Part shown: positions 56,158-64,000 of the stretch, one piece after another
Position numbering within the stretch: position 1 is the stretch's first letter
How the letters are laid out: every line of letters starts with the position of its first letter
Assembly: GCF_002127325.2 (NCBI RefSeq)
Contig: NC_035439.2
Coordinates: 1,673,393 to 1,737,392 of the forward strand
DNA: 64,000 nt
From: Helianthus annuus
Taxonomy: Eukaryota > Streptophyta > Magnoliopsida > Asterales > Asteraceae
Direction of reading: 5' to 3'
The notes under the pieces: generated by a model
Told to the model about the DNA's origin: nothing
What the model saw: the letters and a program-made list of their open reading frames with translations, nothing else
The model's database searches: none
Program-made: the position numbers and the translations under genes

Positions 56158-57080
56158 TTACATGTACTTTCTGATTGTTTCTTTGAGCTTTACCGGCGTC
56201 GGTATTGTCATTACCCCTTTACCCTTCCTAGTCATGGGAGTAGGAGTGGTAGATCCAACGGATTCACAATTGGTTTCGTCCGGGAGCACACGCTTGCAGT
56301 TGAAGCTCTCAAAGGCCCCATGATGATAGTATGTGGATGTATCAACTTGGATGGTTCGGGTGGTGCCCACAAGTGAGTGTAAGCAGTTTGGGAGCGTTGA
56401 GATGCTACCGTCAGAGTTCTGTATAATTACTGGAGCGGTGTAGATATGCGAGAGACCCGATTCCGCATTGAGTATAGACTCAGCAGTGGTGTTTGTTAGA
56501 ATTTGCGCAGTGTCATCGAAGCACATGATGACCGCATTTGCCGTGGAATCGAGCACCTCAAGTTCAAGATGGAACCTGTTGAAAGTTTTTTTTTTCAGAT
56601 ATGAAAGTGTATAAAGGCGATTGCCAGCGCACATAACTGTAGAATATGAAAACCAAACCTTGCTTGTGGAAACATAACTGGGTTTTCACAACCAGCACAC
56701 CACAGCTCCCCGTGTTCACGCGATACACCTTTCATGCATTTTCCTCCGCCACACATAAGTCTGAACCACTCTTCGCTATTACGTACGCCTTTAATGGCCA
56801 CACGACAGTTGAACTCAACATTCTGCATGGATTAGAAGGAAAACATTTAATGTATGGATAATAATAATGCCGGGGGAAACAATCGAAATTATAGAAAGTT
56901 TTGATACCGTGTGTTTCTTATTTTCTCAACCATGGTGTAATATTTCTTCAAGAGTCGCCAAACCTTCTGAACAGTTAGCAACAGCAGTGGTTTTCTTCAT
57001 GTTGGCAGGTGTCTTCCGATATTCAGCCACAGGTTGCGTAATGAAAGGGAGGATGCTTGATTGTGGCTGTGTAATTATAG
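56158..57080 (-). pseudogene. Replication protein A (RPA1)-like gene of the Helitron, partial
   Basis: Exon 56822-56659 encodes the C-terminal zinc-ribbon-like part, NVEFNCRVAIKG then LMCGGGKC and ELWCAGCENP. The intron 56658-56576 has GT and AG ends. It joins in frame to the next exon, where RFHLELEVLDSTANAVIMCF begins a DNA-binding OB-fold resembling the RPA70 C-terminal domain. That exon runs to 56158 and ends with a proline/lysine-rich tail. A possible earlier exon lies near 57070-56930 (PFITQPVAEYRKTPANMK). Upstream OB-folds were not found, so the gene is incomplete. RPA binds single-stranded DNA, and Helitron copies are thought to assist rolling-circle transposition. No stop was seen inside the two confident exons. 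Confidence 0.75.
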
Positions 57081-57418
57081 AGACATGATAAGTAGCCTTT
57101 TGGGATGACTTGTGGCAGTTTTCATTTTAATGAAAGTTTAAATGCAAAAAATGTTATAGGATCTGAATATGAAGCATCTAATTGCATTAATGATAACAAA
57201 TAATATTAATAATAATAAATGATGGTAACATATATTTTGATGTTATGGAATCTGAATATGAGAAGTCTATATATATATATAAATCTATATTATTTAATTT
57301 TACAAAGCTATAAACCTGAAGGGCAGACATCAAAATTTAAGAGTTGATCATTGATTATTGTATAACGTAAACTAATAACTTTCCAAATGTAAAATTAACT
57401 ATGTACTAATAATATTAC
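57081..57418. other. AT-rich, non-coding
   Basis: No feature recognised; contains an AT dinucleotide run near 57269. Confidence 0.5.
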
Positions 57419-57490
57419 CTTTTCGCGACTCCTGCCGCTGATGATAGCCGTGGGAAAGTGCTTAGAAACATCTTGAACAGCTGCACGCAT
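57419..57490 (-). pseudogene. Captured trehalose-6-phosphate phosphatase exon
   Basis: Seventy-two bases bounded by AG upstream (CAACCAG) and GT downstream (GTAATA) on the minus strand encode 24 residues. These include SKHFPTAIISGRSREK, matching the plant TPP segment KYFPTAIISGRSRDK that follows the first catalytic motif. TPP converts trehalose-6-phosphate to trehalose. No neighbouring TPP exon was found, so this is a single captured exon with its splice sites. Confidence 0.75.
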
Positions 57491-58073
57491 CTGGTTGATA
57501 AACCAACCATTATTAGAAAAGAGATCAATTGAATACATACAAACATGCATGTGTTTCTTTTTAATAGAAGAGTTTAATCAAAGTATATGAGATCTGAGGT
57601 AAAATAAATTATAAAATGTAACTTCAAACTTTATTATTTTTTGCTTACAACATGAAATTGGAGCATCAAACCTATTAAACTAATCAACTAAATACAATGG
57701 CAATAGTGAAAAGTATTAGATGCCTACTGCCACTCCACATTACTTTTTTTTACAAATAAGTACACCAGTGACCATCATATCATATTAACAGTGTTACTTT
57801 CCTCCTAACATACTTGGATTGTAATGAATGCACATTAGGGCTGTAGCTGTAGGTTCACATTTACCGAAAGAGTCACTTGGATTGTAATGAATAACACTTT
57901 CAATCGTAAACGATCCGAAAGGTAAAAACATGACTGAAATTTACCGAAATATGTTTGACTTACGAAAGAGTCAATATTGAAATAAACTCTGAAGCTGATA
58001 ATTAGTATGTTCGACTTACGAAAGAGTCAATATTTGGCTTAAAAGAAACTAATTATTGAAAAAATGGACTGAC
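57491..58073. other. AT-rich, short direct repeats
   Basis: A segment with TTGACTTACGAAAGAGTCAA (one base varies) occurs near 57955 and again near 58011, about 56 bp apart. CTTGGATTGTAATGAAT occurs near 57811 and 57879. No gene recognised. Confidence 0.5.
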
Positions 58074-58148
58074 CTGCACTTGACTAACTCAGTTGGGGTG
58101 GCCAAAACGGCAACAGCAACTCCAGCACCGGCTCCAGCAAAATACATA
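58074..58148 (-). pseudogene. Captured mitochondrial carrier family exon
   Basis: The minus strand encodes FAGAGAGVAVAVLATPTELV followed by KCR, then AG/GTCAGT, a splice donor. It matches the GAGAGVAVSFLACPTELIKCR segment of plant mitochondrial carriers of the BOU/basic amino acid carrier type, including the PTELIK signature. Only this piece is present. Such carriers move metabolites across the inner mitochondrial membrane. Confidence 0.68.
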
Positions 58149-58359
58149 CCTTAAATGTAGGCCTGACTTAATGCATGGAGTTAACCTGCAATCAGTAAGG
58201 TAGGCACAGATTAACCAAGCAAAAATTATGGTTTAGCTAATTTAAAGGGGATGAATATCAACTATCTAAATAGGACTGAAAACTTAATATTCATACAAAA
58301 GGTAGTTAAAAAGTTACAAACATTCATCTAACACTGTCAAAAATCACATACCATAAAAA

Positions 58360-58680
58360 CATCTCTCCATGCTACGCAATACTCAGTATATGGCATAAAC
58401 ATCCTCCCCATTGATATATACCGCTTCTTTCCAGTCCTGCACACAATTAACGATACTGTATTAAGTTTCACATAATACGTAAAGTCGTAAATAAACATAA
58501 AAATAGCCAAATTTATAACGTAAATGTATATACCTCTAGGAGGACCACAATTTCTGCCCTCAAGTAAGGCACTGCTACGCCGATGTTAACAACCCGCTCA
58601 ATCTCGTCTATAGTTACTTTTTCAAACAGTGTATCATGTCTATGTCGTTCAAATGCAAGCCTAAATGCAGCAACCTACAC
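58360..58680 (-). pseudogene. Captured exons of an unidentified gene
   Basis: On the minus strand one exon (about 58680-58533) encodes AAFRLAFERHRHDTLFEKVT and on to YLRAEIVVLLE, ending before GTATAT. After an intron, a second exon starts at GACTGGAAAG following GTGTGCAG (about 58440) and reads DWKEAVYINGEDVYAIY. The sequence has clear coding character and splice sites, but I do not recognise the parent gene. Confidence 0.5.
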
Positions 58681-58691
58681 ATCTGAAATGG

Positions 58692-58843
58692 TTTCTTCAA
58701 CCCCTTTCATATGAAATGGTTTAGCAAAATAAACAAAAACCATTTCATTTTTTTTAAAAATGTATGATGATATGAACGATGAAGGCTGAATAAGTACCAG
58801 GTACGCTCCGTCTTAGATGAGTCAACCAATAGAAGATGTGACA
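58692..58843. repeat. Direct duplication, copy 1
   Basis: About 150 bp repeated nearly exactly at 59102-59256, about 410 bp away. It starts TTTCTTCAACCCC and ends AGAAGATGTGACA. Confidence 0.85.
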
Positions 58844-58879
58844 CCCTTCCTTCCATTTGAGGTAAAATAAATTATAAAA

Positions 58880-59110
58880 TGCATCAAAATCTAACACCGA
58901 GAACCGGATTGGTTCCGTATTATCAGTGCCCAACGCAGCAAACCTGTTCGAGATCGCCAGACCTTTGTTAACAGCTGGGACAGGGGCTGTTTTGGTGGCA
59001 TTTTGTTGAATCGAACCAGCTTTTACATGGCTGCCTTGGACGGCTCCGGTGTAATTAAACCCAACTGTTTTCGGAGCAATTTTAGGGGCCTGATTAGCAG
59101 CTTTCTTCAA
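58880..59110 (-). pseudogene. Possible LINE ORF1-like or unknown fragment
   Basis: A minus-strand open stretch starts MKKAANQAPKIAPK and contains AISNRFAALGTDN. NRFAAL followed by acidic residues is common in ORF1 proteins of plant LINEs, but the match is short. It lies between the two copies of the 150-bp duplication. Confidence 0.3.
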
Positions 59111-59256
59111 CCCCTTTCATATGAAATGGTTTAGCAAAATAAACAAAAACCATTTCATATATTTTTTTAAAAATGTATGATAATACGAACAATGAAGGCT
59201 GAATAAGTACCAGGTACGCTCCGTCTTAGATGAGTCAACCAATAGAAGATGTGACA
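59102..59256. repeat. Direct duplication, copy 2
   Basis: Second copy of 58692-58843, with a few changes and a small indel in the T/A run. Confidence 0.85.
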
Positions 59257-59698
59257 ACCCATCTGTTACCAGATCTGCCCACCCAAACTATCGGCTCCAC
59301 TCATTTTAACCACCGCAAAATCACCACCACCGGCATTGAACCATGTTTTTACTCATGATTTGTGTACATGTATCATACCCTCCGTTGAGGTTAGATGTAC
59401 GTGGAGCAGTTCTTGCCAATCCATGATTGGGTTTCATGGATTATTTACTTGGGACTCGACAAAGGGTATAAACATTAAAATATAACTCACATGTTCAACC
59501 AAAACAGTACCAATAGCTTGCTCTACACAATTTTGAAATTAAAACTATATTTAAGATATACCTAGTTGGGCTAGGTAACACGATATAAACATCTTGTGAT
59601 TTAAAAAGCTTTGATTTAGCTATAATCATGGCATAAAAAACACACCCCATTTAATTTATGACGTAAAATATATTGTAAAAAATATATTATAGTATAAA

Positions 59699-59882
59699 TG
59701 TGTTAAACGGGTCAACCCACCAACCCGACCAGGTTGGCCCGAACCCGACCCGTTAACCTAAACGGATTCGCGAGTTCAAACTAAAACTGACCCAAACCCG
59801 TTTAGACTTAAACCTAAACCCGTGAATTTCGTGTTAGGTTCGTGTCGGGTTTTCGGGCCGTGTCAGAAATTCACACCCCTAA
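59699..59882. repeat. Dispersed CGGGT/AACCCG-rich repeat
   Basis: Imperfect copies of AACCCGACCCG and AAACCCGT words end at TTCACACCCCTA. Similar CGGGT-rich stretches occur near 775-810. It may be a hAT-like end (TAGGGGTGTGAA on the minus strand), but no partner end was found. Confidence 0.35.
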
Positions 59883-60627
59883 ACCCAAGTGACCCGTTCA
59901 ACCAGCTGCCCCGTGAACCTTTTTGACTCGTCAACAATCCCGATTAACACAACACTTTCAATCGGTACAAAGTTCAGGACGTCGTTAAAACATATAAAGA
60001 AATTATACTGAAACTTCCGCCTACCGCAATGATGAGATCTACAAATACACTTAAAAATTTCTTTGATATTGTGAAAAATAGTCTTGTTAAGCAAAGAACC
60101 ATATGTAGAAATGATGTTAATGGCTACTGAAGAACTCTACTATGATAATGCACTCAAAGAATAGAATATGCATGAATGAGAGTTGTTACCTGCTTTGATT
60201 GCACAGTCCAATTTCAAATGACCATTTAGAAAGTTAGCATACTGTGATGAGGTAAACAAAAGCTAGGCAATCTACACCAATGGCATTTCCTGATGATGTT
60301 CTCCTTGGTCTTCTTTGTCTTGATGATCTTCGAATGGTCAATGATCTTCTTTGTCGAACGATCTCCTTCCCACCAGCTTTTACATTTCTCTTTTATTATT
60401 GGTAAACTCTACACTTATAAATAAAAAAGACATTAAATATACTAAAAATTCACATGCTTCAATTTTCAAACTTAGACAACACCTAACTGAACTTAATTCT
60501 ATAAAATTCACATGCTTCAATTTTCAAAATTAGACATATTGATACAATAAGATAAAAGAATGAATAGTTCACCTGCTCTCTCTTGAATCCAAATCTATCT
60601 CTCTACCTTAGCAACTCCTTCTGTCAT

Positions 60628-60815
60628 TCACGTTCATGCCTTGAGTGACTGCGGCTCCTCCTTTCCCTTTACTATCCCTATCTCGATCTTTATCTCTGTC
60701 TCTCCTCTCCTCTCCCTGATGTTTCTCCACAACATCCCTTTCTCTCTCATCATCCTTACTACAACTTCTGTGACGATCTGATCGAGAAGAAAACCGTGGT
60801 CGCCAGTCACCGGAG
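60628..60815 (-). pseudogene. Captured fragment with RD/ER-repeat (splicing-factor-like)
   Basis: One minus-strand frame reads RFSSRSDRHRSCSKDDERER and further on RDRDKDRDRDSKGKG, typical of the charged N-terminal tails of splicing factors and DEAD-box helicases. Low complexity prevents naming the parent. Other frames across this block are also open. Confidence 0.35.
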
Positions 60816-61211
60816 CACCAACGTGATTACTGATTTCAAATATCAGAAGACCAATTAGAGAACTTAGATACAAATTTCAATTTACTTAGGATATGGGGTC
60901 ACTTAGATTAGAACATAAAATTGAAAAATTAGGGTTTAGGAAACTGACCGACGACCGAGCTTTGATCAAGTGTACAACTGCCACACACGTGACCCATCGA
61001 GCAACGACACAATCGATACAGATCCACCCAACAACACTGATAAACAGATCCAAAAACTCAGCAACCTGCAAACGTAATTCAAAACCAATCGATTATAATC
61101 ATATAATACATATTACCACTTGATAAACAGATCCAAAAACTCAGCAACCAAAAATCACGAAGAGGAAATTTGAAAGACGCTACGATAAAATCAAGCAAGA
61201 TAGCATAAAAC

Positions 61212-61505
61212 CTAATGAATTCGAATCAAGTTGTAGAGTATCACCACCACCGCCTCCGAATCTCTCCATGTTGCAAGTTCTTCTTCCACATGGCAACCCA
61301 TGAATCCGACCTCAAGCAACATCAGCAGACAAAGCCGTACTGCATCAAGGTCTGATAACTGATCAAGAGAGCTATCAAAAACGTTTTTGAGATCCGAAAC
61401 CTTTACTCTAGCTTGTACATGACCAAATACCCTCCTCCTAAATGTCGTATCCGGCCCCACTTGCATCAAATGTTGTCTCAAAAGTTGATGAGGACCGAAT
61501 CTCAT
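61212..61505 (-). pseudogene. Captured DUF1985-like fragment
   Basis: A 97-codon open stretch starts MRFGPHQLLRQH. It contains VFGHVQARVKVSDLKNVF and LSDLDAVRLCLLMLLEVGFM. This resembles DUF1985, a domain often found in transposon-associated Ulp1-protease-type genes of plants, with the pattern of a leucine-rich helix followed by FMG. The end is not conserved. It is the most 5' coding fragment of the putative Helitron. Confidence 0.6.
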
Positions 61506-61776
61506 TCCTGTAATGAGGCAAATACCCTAGATCGATTTAGGGTTTGAGAAGAAGAATTAGGGGAAAAGAAATCGACCAAACTTACTCGTTGTTCGTCTTC
61601 TTCACCGGGGAGAATTAAGATTGCCCTATCTTTACCATCAATTATCATCAATTAATAATCCTTAAACACCAATCATTATTATATTAGTGGAGAGAGATAG
61701 AAGAACCCAATTTAAAACAGCCATAAATTTAGGTTTTAAAATTGAACTTATAACTAAACTTTAGATTATATATAGA

Positions 61777-61887
61777 TTTTATTTTGTTTTTAAAATATTT
61801 TTCTCACGTAGTATAATACTTCTAAACAAAGTGATGCTACGTTGATAGTGGAATTGGAGCTTTACATGAAATATATCATTAGTTAAA
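61777..61887. other. Spacer between Helitron and MULE-like MITE
   Basis: No feature recognised. Confidence 0.4.
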
Positions 61888-62421
61888 GGGGAATTGGCCT
61901 GTAATAATCTCATCTAGGTTTTATTGGTCATTAATAATCTCACCTCAGAATATTCCTCCCACCAGTCCCACCTTTCACCTATTTTTCCTACAATGGTCCC
62001 CTGTTAAAAAAACTTAACGGAGTTAAGCTTTTTTCCAAATTACAAACAAATTTTTTAGGGCTTTTGATCAGAACGATGATACGAGTCCGTCGATGTAAAA
62101 CTTACTTCAAAATGGTGCTCCAAGTGACTTGATTTTGGTTAATTGGAAATTTAAACACCAGAATTGAAGCGCCGTTTTCATCGTTTGGAGCACCGTTTCG
62201 AGGCAAATTTTACATCAATTGACTCGTATCGTCGTTCTAATCAAAAGCCCATAAAAATCTGTTTGTAATTTGGAAAAAAACTTAACTCCGTTAAGTTTTT
62301 TTAACAGGGGACCGTTGTAGGAAAAATAGGTGAAATGTGGGACTGGTGGGGGGAATATTCTGAGGTGGAATTATTAATGACCAATAAGGTCTAGGTGGGA
62401 TTATTACACGCCAATTTCCCT
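61888..62421. mobile_element. Foldback Mutator-like MITE
   Basis: Flanked by an exact 9-bp direct repeat TTAGTTAAA (61879-61887 and 62422-62430), the length typical of Mutator-like elements. The left end GGGGAATTGGCCTGTAATAA mirrors the right end. The inverted repeat continues for well over 150 bp per arm, including GTTAAAAAAACTTAACGGAG and its complement, and then through an internal arm near 62060-62110 against 62205-62250. It is 534 bp with no coding capacity. Confidence 0.88.
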
Positions 62422-62512
62422 TAGTTAAAATGACTATAAATGATTAGTTTATATTATAGTAATTAATAATAAAGGAATAAAAAAACTACAAAACTCCTCT
62501 CACTCTGTGGTA

Positions 62513-62688
62513 GCGTTCACGTCTAACGCTTTGCTGAGATGACACAATTGTCGCTCCCAACCAAACTCACAACTCATAGACGTATCTCATCATCATATTA
62601 GCGTTCACGTCTAACGCTTTGCTGAGATGACACAATTGTCGCTCCCAACCAAACTCACAACTCATAGCCGTATCACATCATCATATTA
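62513..62688. repeat. 88-bp tandem duplication
   Basis: GCGTTCACGTCTAACGC starts at 62513 and again at 62601. The two units are nearly identical, differing at about two positions. The unit start contains the imperfect inverted repeat GCGTT/AACGC. Confidence 0.95.
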
Positions 62689-63093
62689 TTTAACCATATC
62701 GAATGTCTTGATTTTGTAGTTACGAAGAACTTTTTGTCACAGTACAACTTTGTACTTTTTTAAGATTGTAATGTTATACTAGGTTCCTAATAAGTTTGTT
62801 AGTTTGGTAGATTGAATAATTATAGGTTTGACAAATTTGTATAGTTAGAACTTAAATACGATTTATTTGTAGAAAAAGCATCAACCTAACTCGGCACACT
62901 TAAAATTGTGTCCTATTTGTGGTGTGTTTCTGATCAACCCATTTGATATTTATCCGTGAATATTAGTAATTCTTGGTGAGTTAATAGCAATTTAAACAAC
63001 GAATGACTCTAGTTCAATTGAATCTTTTATCTTTACATAATTATGTCATATTCCAATTAATAAACTTGGATTTATATAAACCTGGAGGGCTTG
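62689..63093. other. AT-rich, no feature recognised
   Basis: Non-coding by eye. Confidence 0.5.
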
Positions 63094-64000
63094 TGTAACA
63101 ACCCGCACTTTTGTGCGTTGTTACTACTCGATACACTCGTTACGCCTAGCACCAGAGATTCAGATCATAATGTAACTATATCAGATCTATCGCTAAATCG
63201 AAGTATAATCGAATAATTACGCATATTCTATCGCTATTACAAACCTATTTTCAATAAATTATAACACTCACGATGATGTTGAGTGAGGGCTTAATCTACC
63301 CTCCTCGATAACCGTGAGATGTCAGAACGTAAACAAGCAACGCTAACAAAGACTATCGGATGAGTACCATGTCTCCAGCCATCATGACGATGACGGCAAC
63401 ACGAGCAAGTAGTGCCCCGATAATCATTGTGGCACATCACATCGAAGAACGCACTCGAAGGCACGCGTAACTCGATCATCGCACCGAATATTGGATATAT
63501 AGATACGTATATACGACCCTTTGCACACCCCGATTTCCACGTGTCTCACCGGTGGACCCGGTGGGGGATTACCGTGACGTAGTTGGCAACATTATAGTCA
63601 AACCACACAATATATATGAATGCACAGCGGAAGCATAAAGATAAATATATTTCAACGTTAAGTGTAATATCAAAGTATCACCATTGTTGAATTTAAATCC
63701 ACAGGGGATCAATAATAATAACAAAAGTATTGTTCAACAGACTTCAGGCATCTTAAGCTTGCGAGACTTCTAATGATGCTAAGGAGAAATCCCAGCCAAT
63801 TACGCATAGTACCTGCATTTAGGCTTTTTGGGGAAAATACGTCAGTTTACACTGGTAAATACATTCAACTGACACTTTTGTAAAATGTTTAATAAAATTG
63901 GTTTAAATGCTCAAGCCACAAACTCATTATAACTTGGGATAATTTATAATCAAATCTTGTAAAGAATTACATGTTACTATGCGTTCGGTCGCCCGGGTCG
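63094..64000. repeat. Possible LTR or other dispersed repeat running off the window
   Basis: From 63094, TGTAACAACCCGCAC begins a stretch with an AACAACCCGCAC/GTGCGTTGTT hairpin, resembling the TGTAAC starts of plant Gypsy LTRs. No second copy, primer site or coding region lies in the window, so this is tentative. Short open frames are not called. Confidence 0.35.

Larger units (their letters stand above)
59257..61211. other. Helitron interior, mostly non-coding
   Basis: Contains a dispersed repeat rich in CGGGT/AACCCG words (59699-59882), an arginine/aspartate-repeat fragment near 60630-60810, and a direct repeat of about 28 bp, GATAAACAGATCCAAAAACT, at about 61040 and 61124. No intact gene. 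Confidence 0.5.
55414..61776 (-). mobile_element. Putative Helitron with RPA-like gene and captured exons
   Basis: Minus strand. The 3' end is CTAG at 55414-55417 preceded (on that strand) by a hairpin, CCGTGC/GCACGG at 55427-55441. The putative 5' end on the minus strand is TCTATATATAATCTAAAG ending at 61776. The element would sit between A (55413) and T (61777), as Helitrons do, without target duplication. It contains an RPA-like gene, a known cargo of plant Helitrons, but no Rep/helicase gene, so it is non-autonomous. Captured exon fragments include a trehalose-6-phosphate phosphatase exon, a mitochondrial carrier exon and a DUF1985-like fragment. The 3' end is better supported than the 5' end. 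Confidence 0.6.

Noticed and set aside
63291..63479. Minus-strand frame of 62 codons
   Set aside because: Short, no recognisable domain, inside an LTR-like repeat.

Overview
This is a transposon-dense stretch of a flowering-plant nuclear genome. No intact ordinary host gene is visible. Plant origin follows from a Sirevirus-type Copia element, a Tat-type Gypsy element, a CACTA element with a Ptta/En/Spm transposase remnant, and captured exons resembling plant trehalose-6-phosphate phosphatase, a mitochondrial carrier and an XRN exoribonuclease. A eudicot, possibly Asteraceae, is my guess from family resemblance and cannot be proven from the sequence alone.

Layout. 1-3000: AT-rich flank with a broken PIF/Harbinger transposase (about 1440-1790, minus) and a degenerate GGTACGATA-rich repeat. 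3001-12791: a CACTA transposon with 13-bp perfect terminal inverted repeats, TAG target duplication and large subterminal arrays. It holds a decayed TnpA-like gene, an XRN exon fragment, a pentanucleotide microsatellite of more than 1 kb and a 297-bp hAT-like MITE nested in that microsatellite. A tandemly duplicated flank (to 13346) preserves the empty insertion site. 14359-49246: a three-level nest. A Sirevirus Copia element (minus, TSD GATTT) has its 5' LTR split by a Tat-type Gypsy element (26053-49185, minus, TSD ACTGC). That Gypsy is itself interrupted by a non-autonomous LTR element (27501-37709, plus, TSD TAGGG) in the form LTR-internal-LTR-internal-LTR. 50345-50666: Tourist-like MITE. 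51251-55197: 5'-truncated LINE with its poly(A) on the minus strand. 55414-61776: putative Helitron (minus) with an RPA-like gene and several captured exons. 61888-62421: foldback Mutator-like MITE with a 9-bp TSD. 62513-62688: 88-bp tandem duplication. 63094-64000: LTR-like repeat running off the window.

How the parts work together. The Gypsy gag-pol reading frame (1849 codons, 42700-48249) is open from end to end, with protease, reverse transcriptase, two RNase H domains and integrase. A spliced antisense gene of the putative gypsy-type transposon family converges on it but is broken. The Copia element has a gag-pol region and a long env-like region, both broken by stops and frameshifts. 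The non-autonomous element has only a small acidic protein of unknown role and would need enzymes from elsewhere. Nesting gives the order of insertion: Copia, then Gypsy, then the non-autonomous element, then its unequal crossover.
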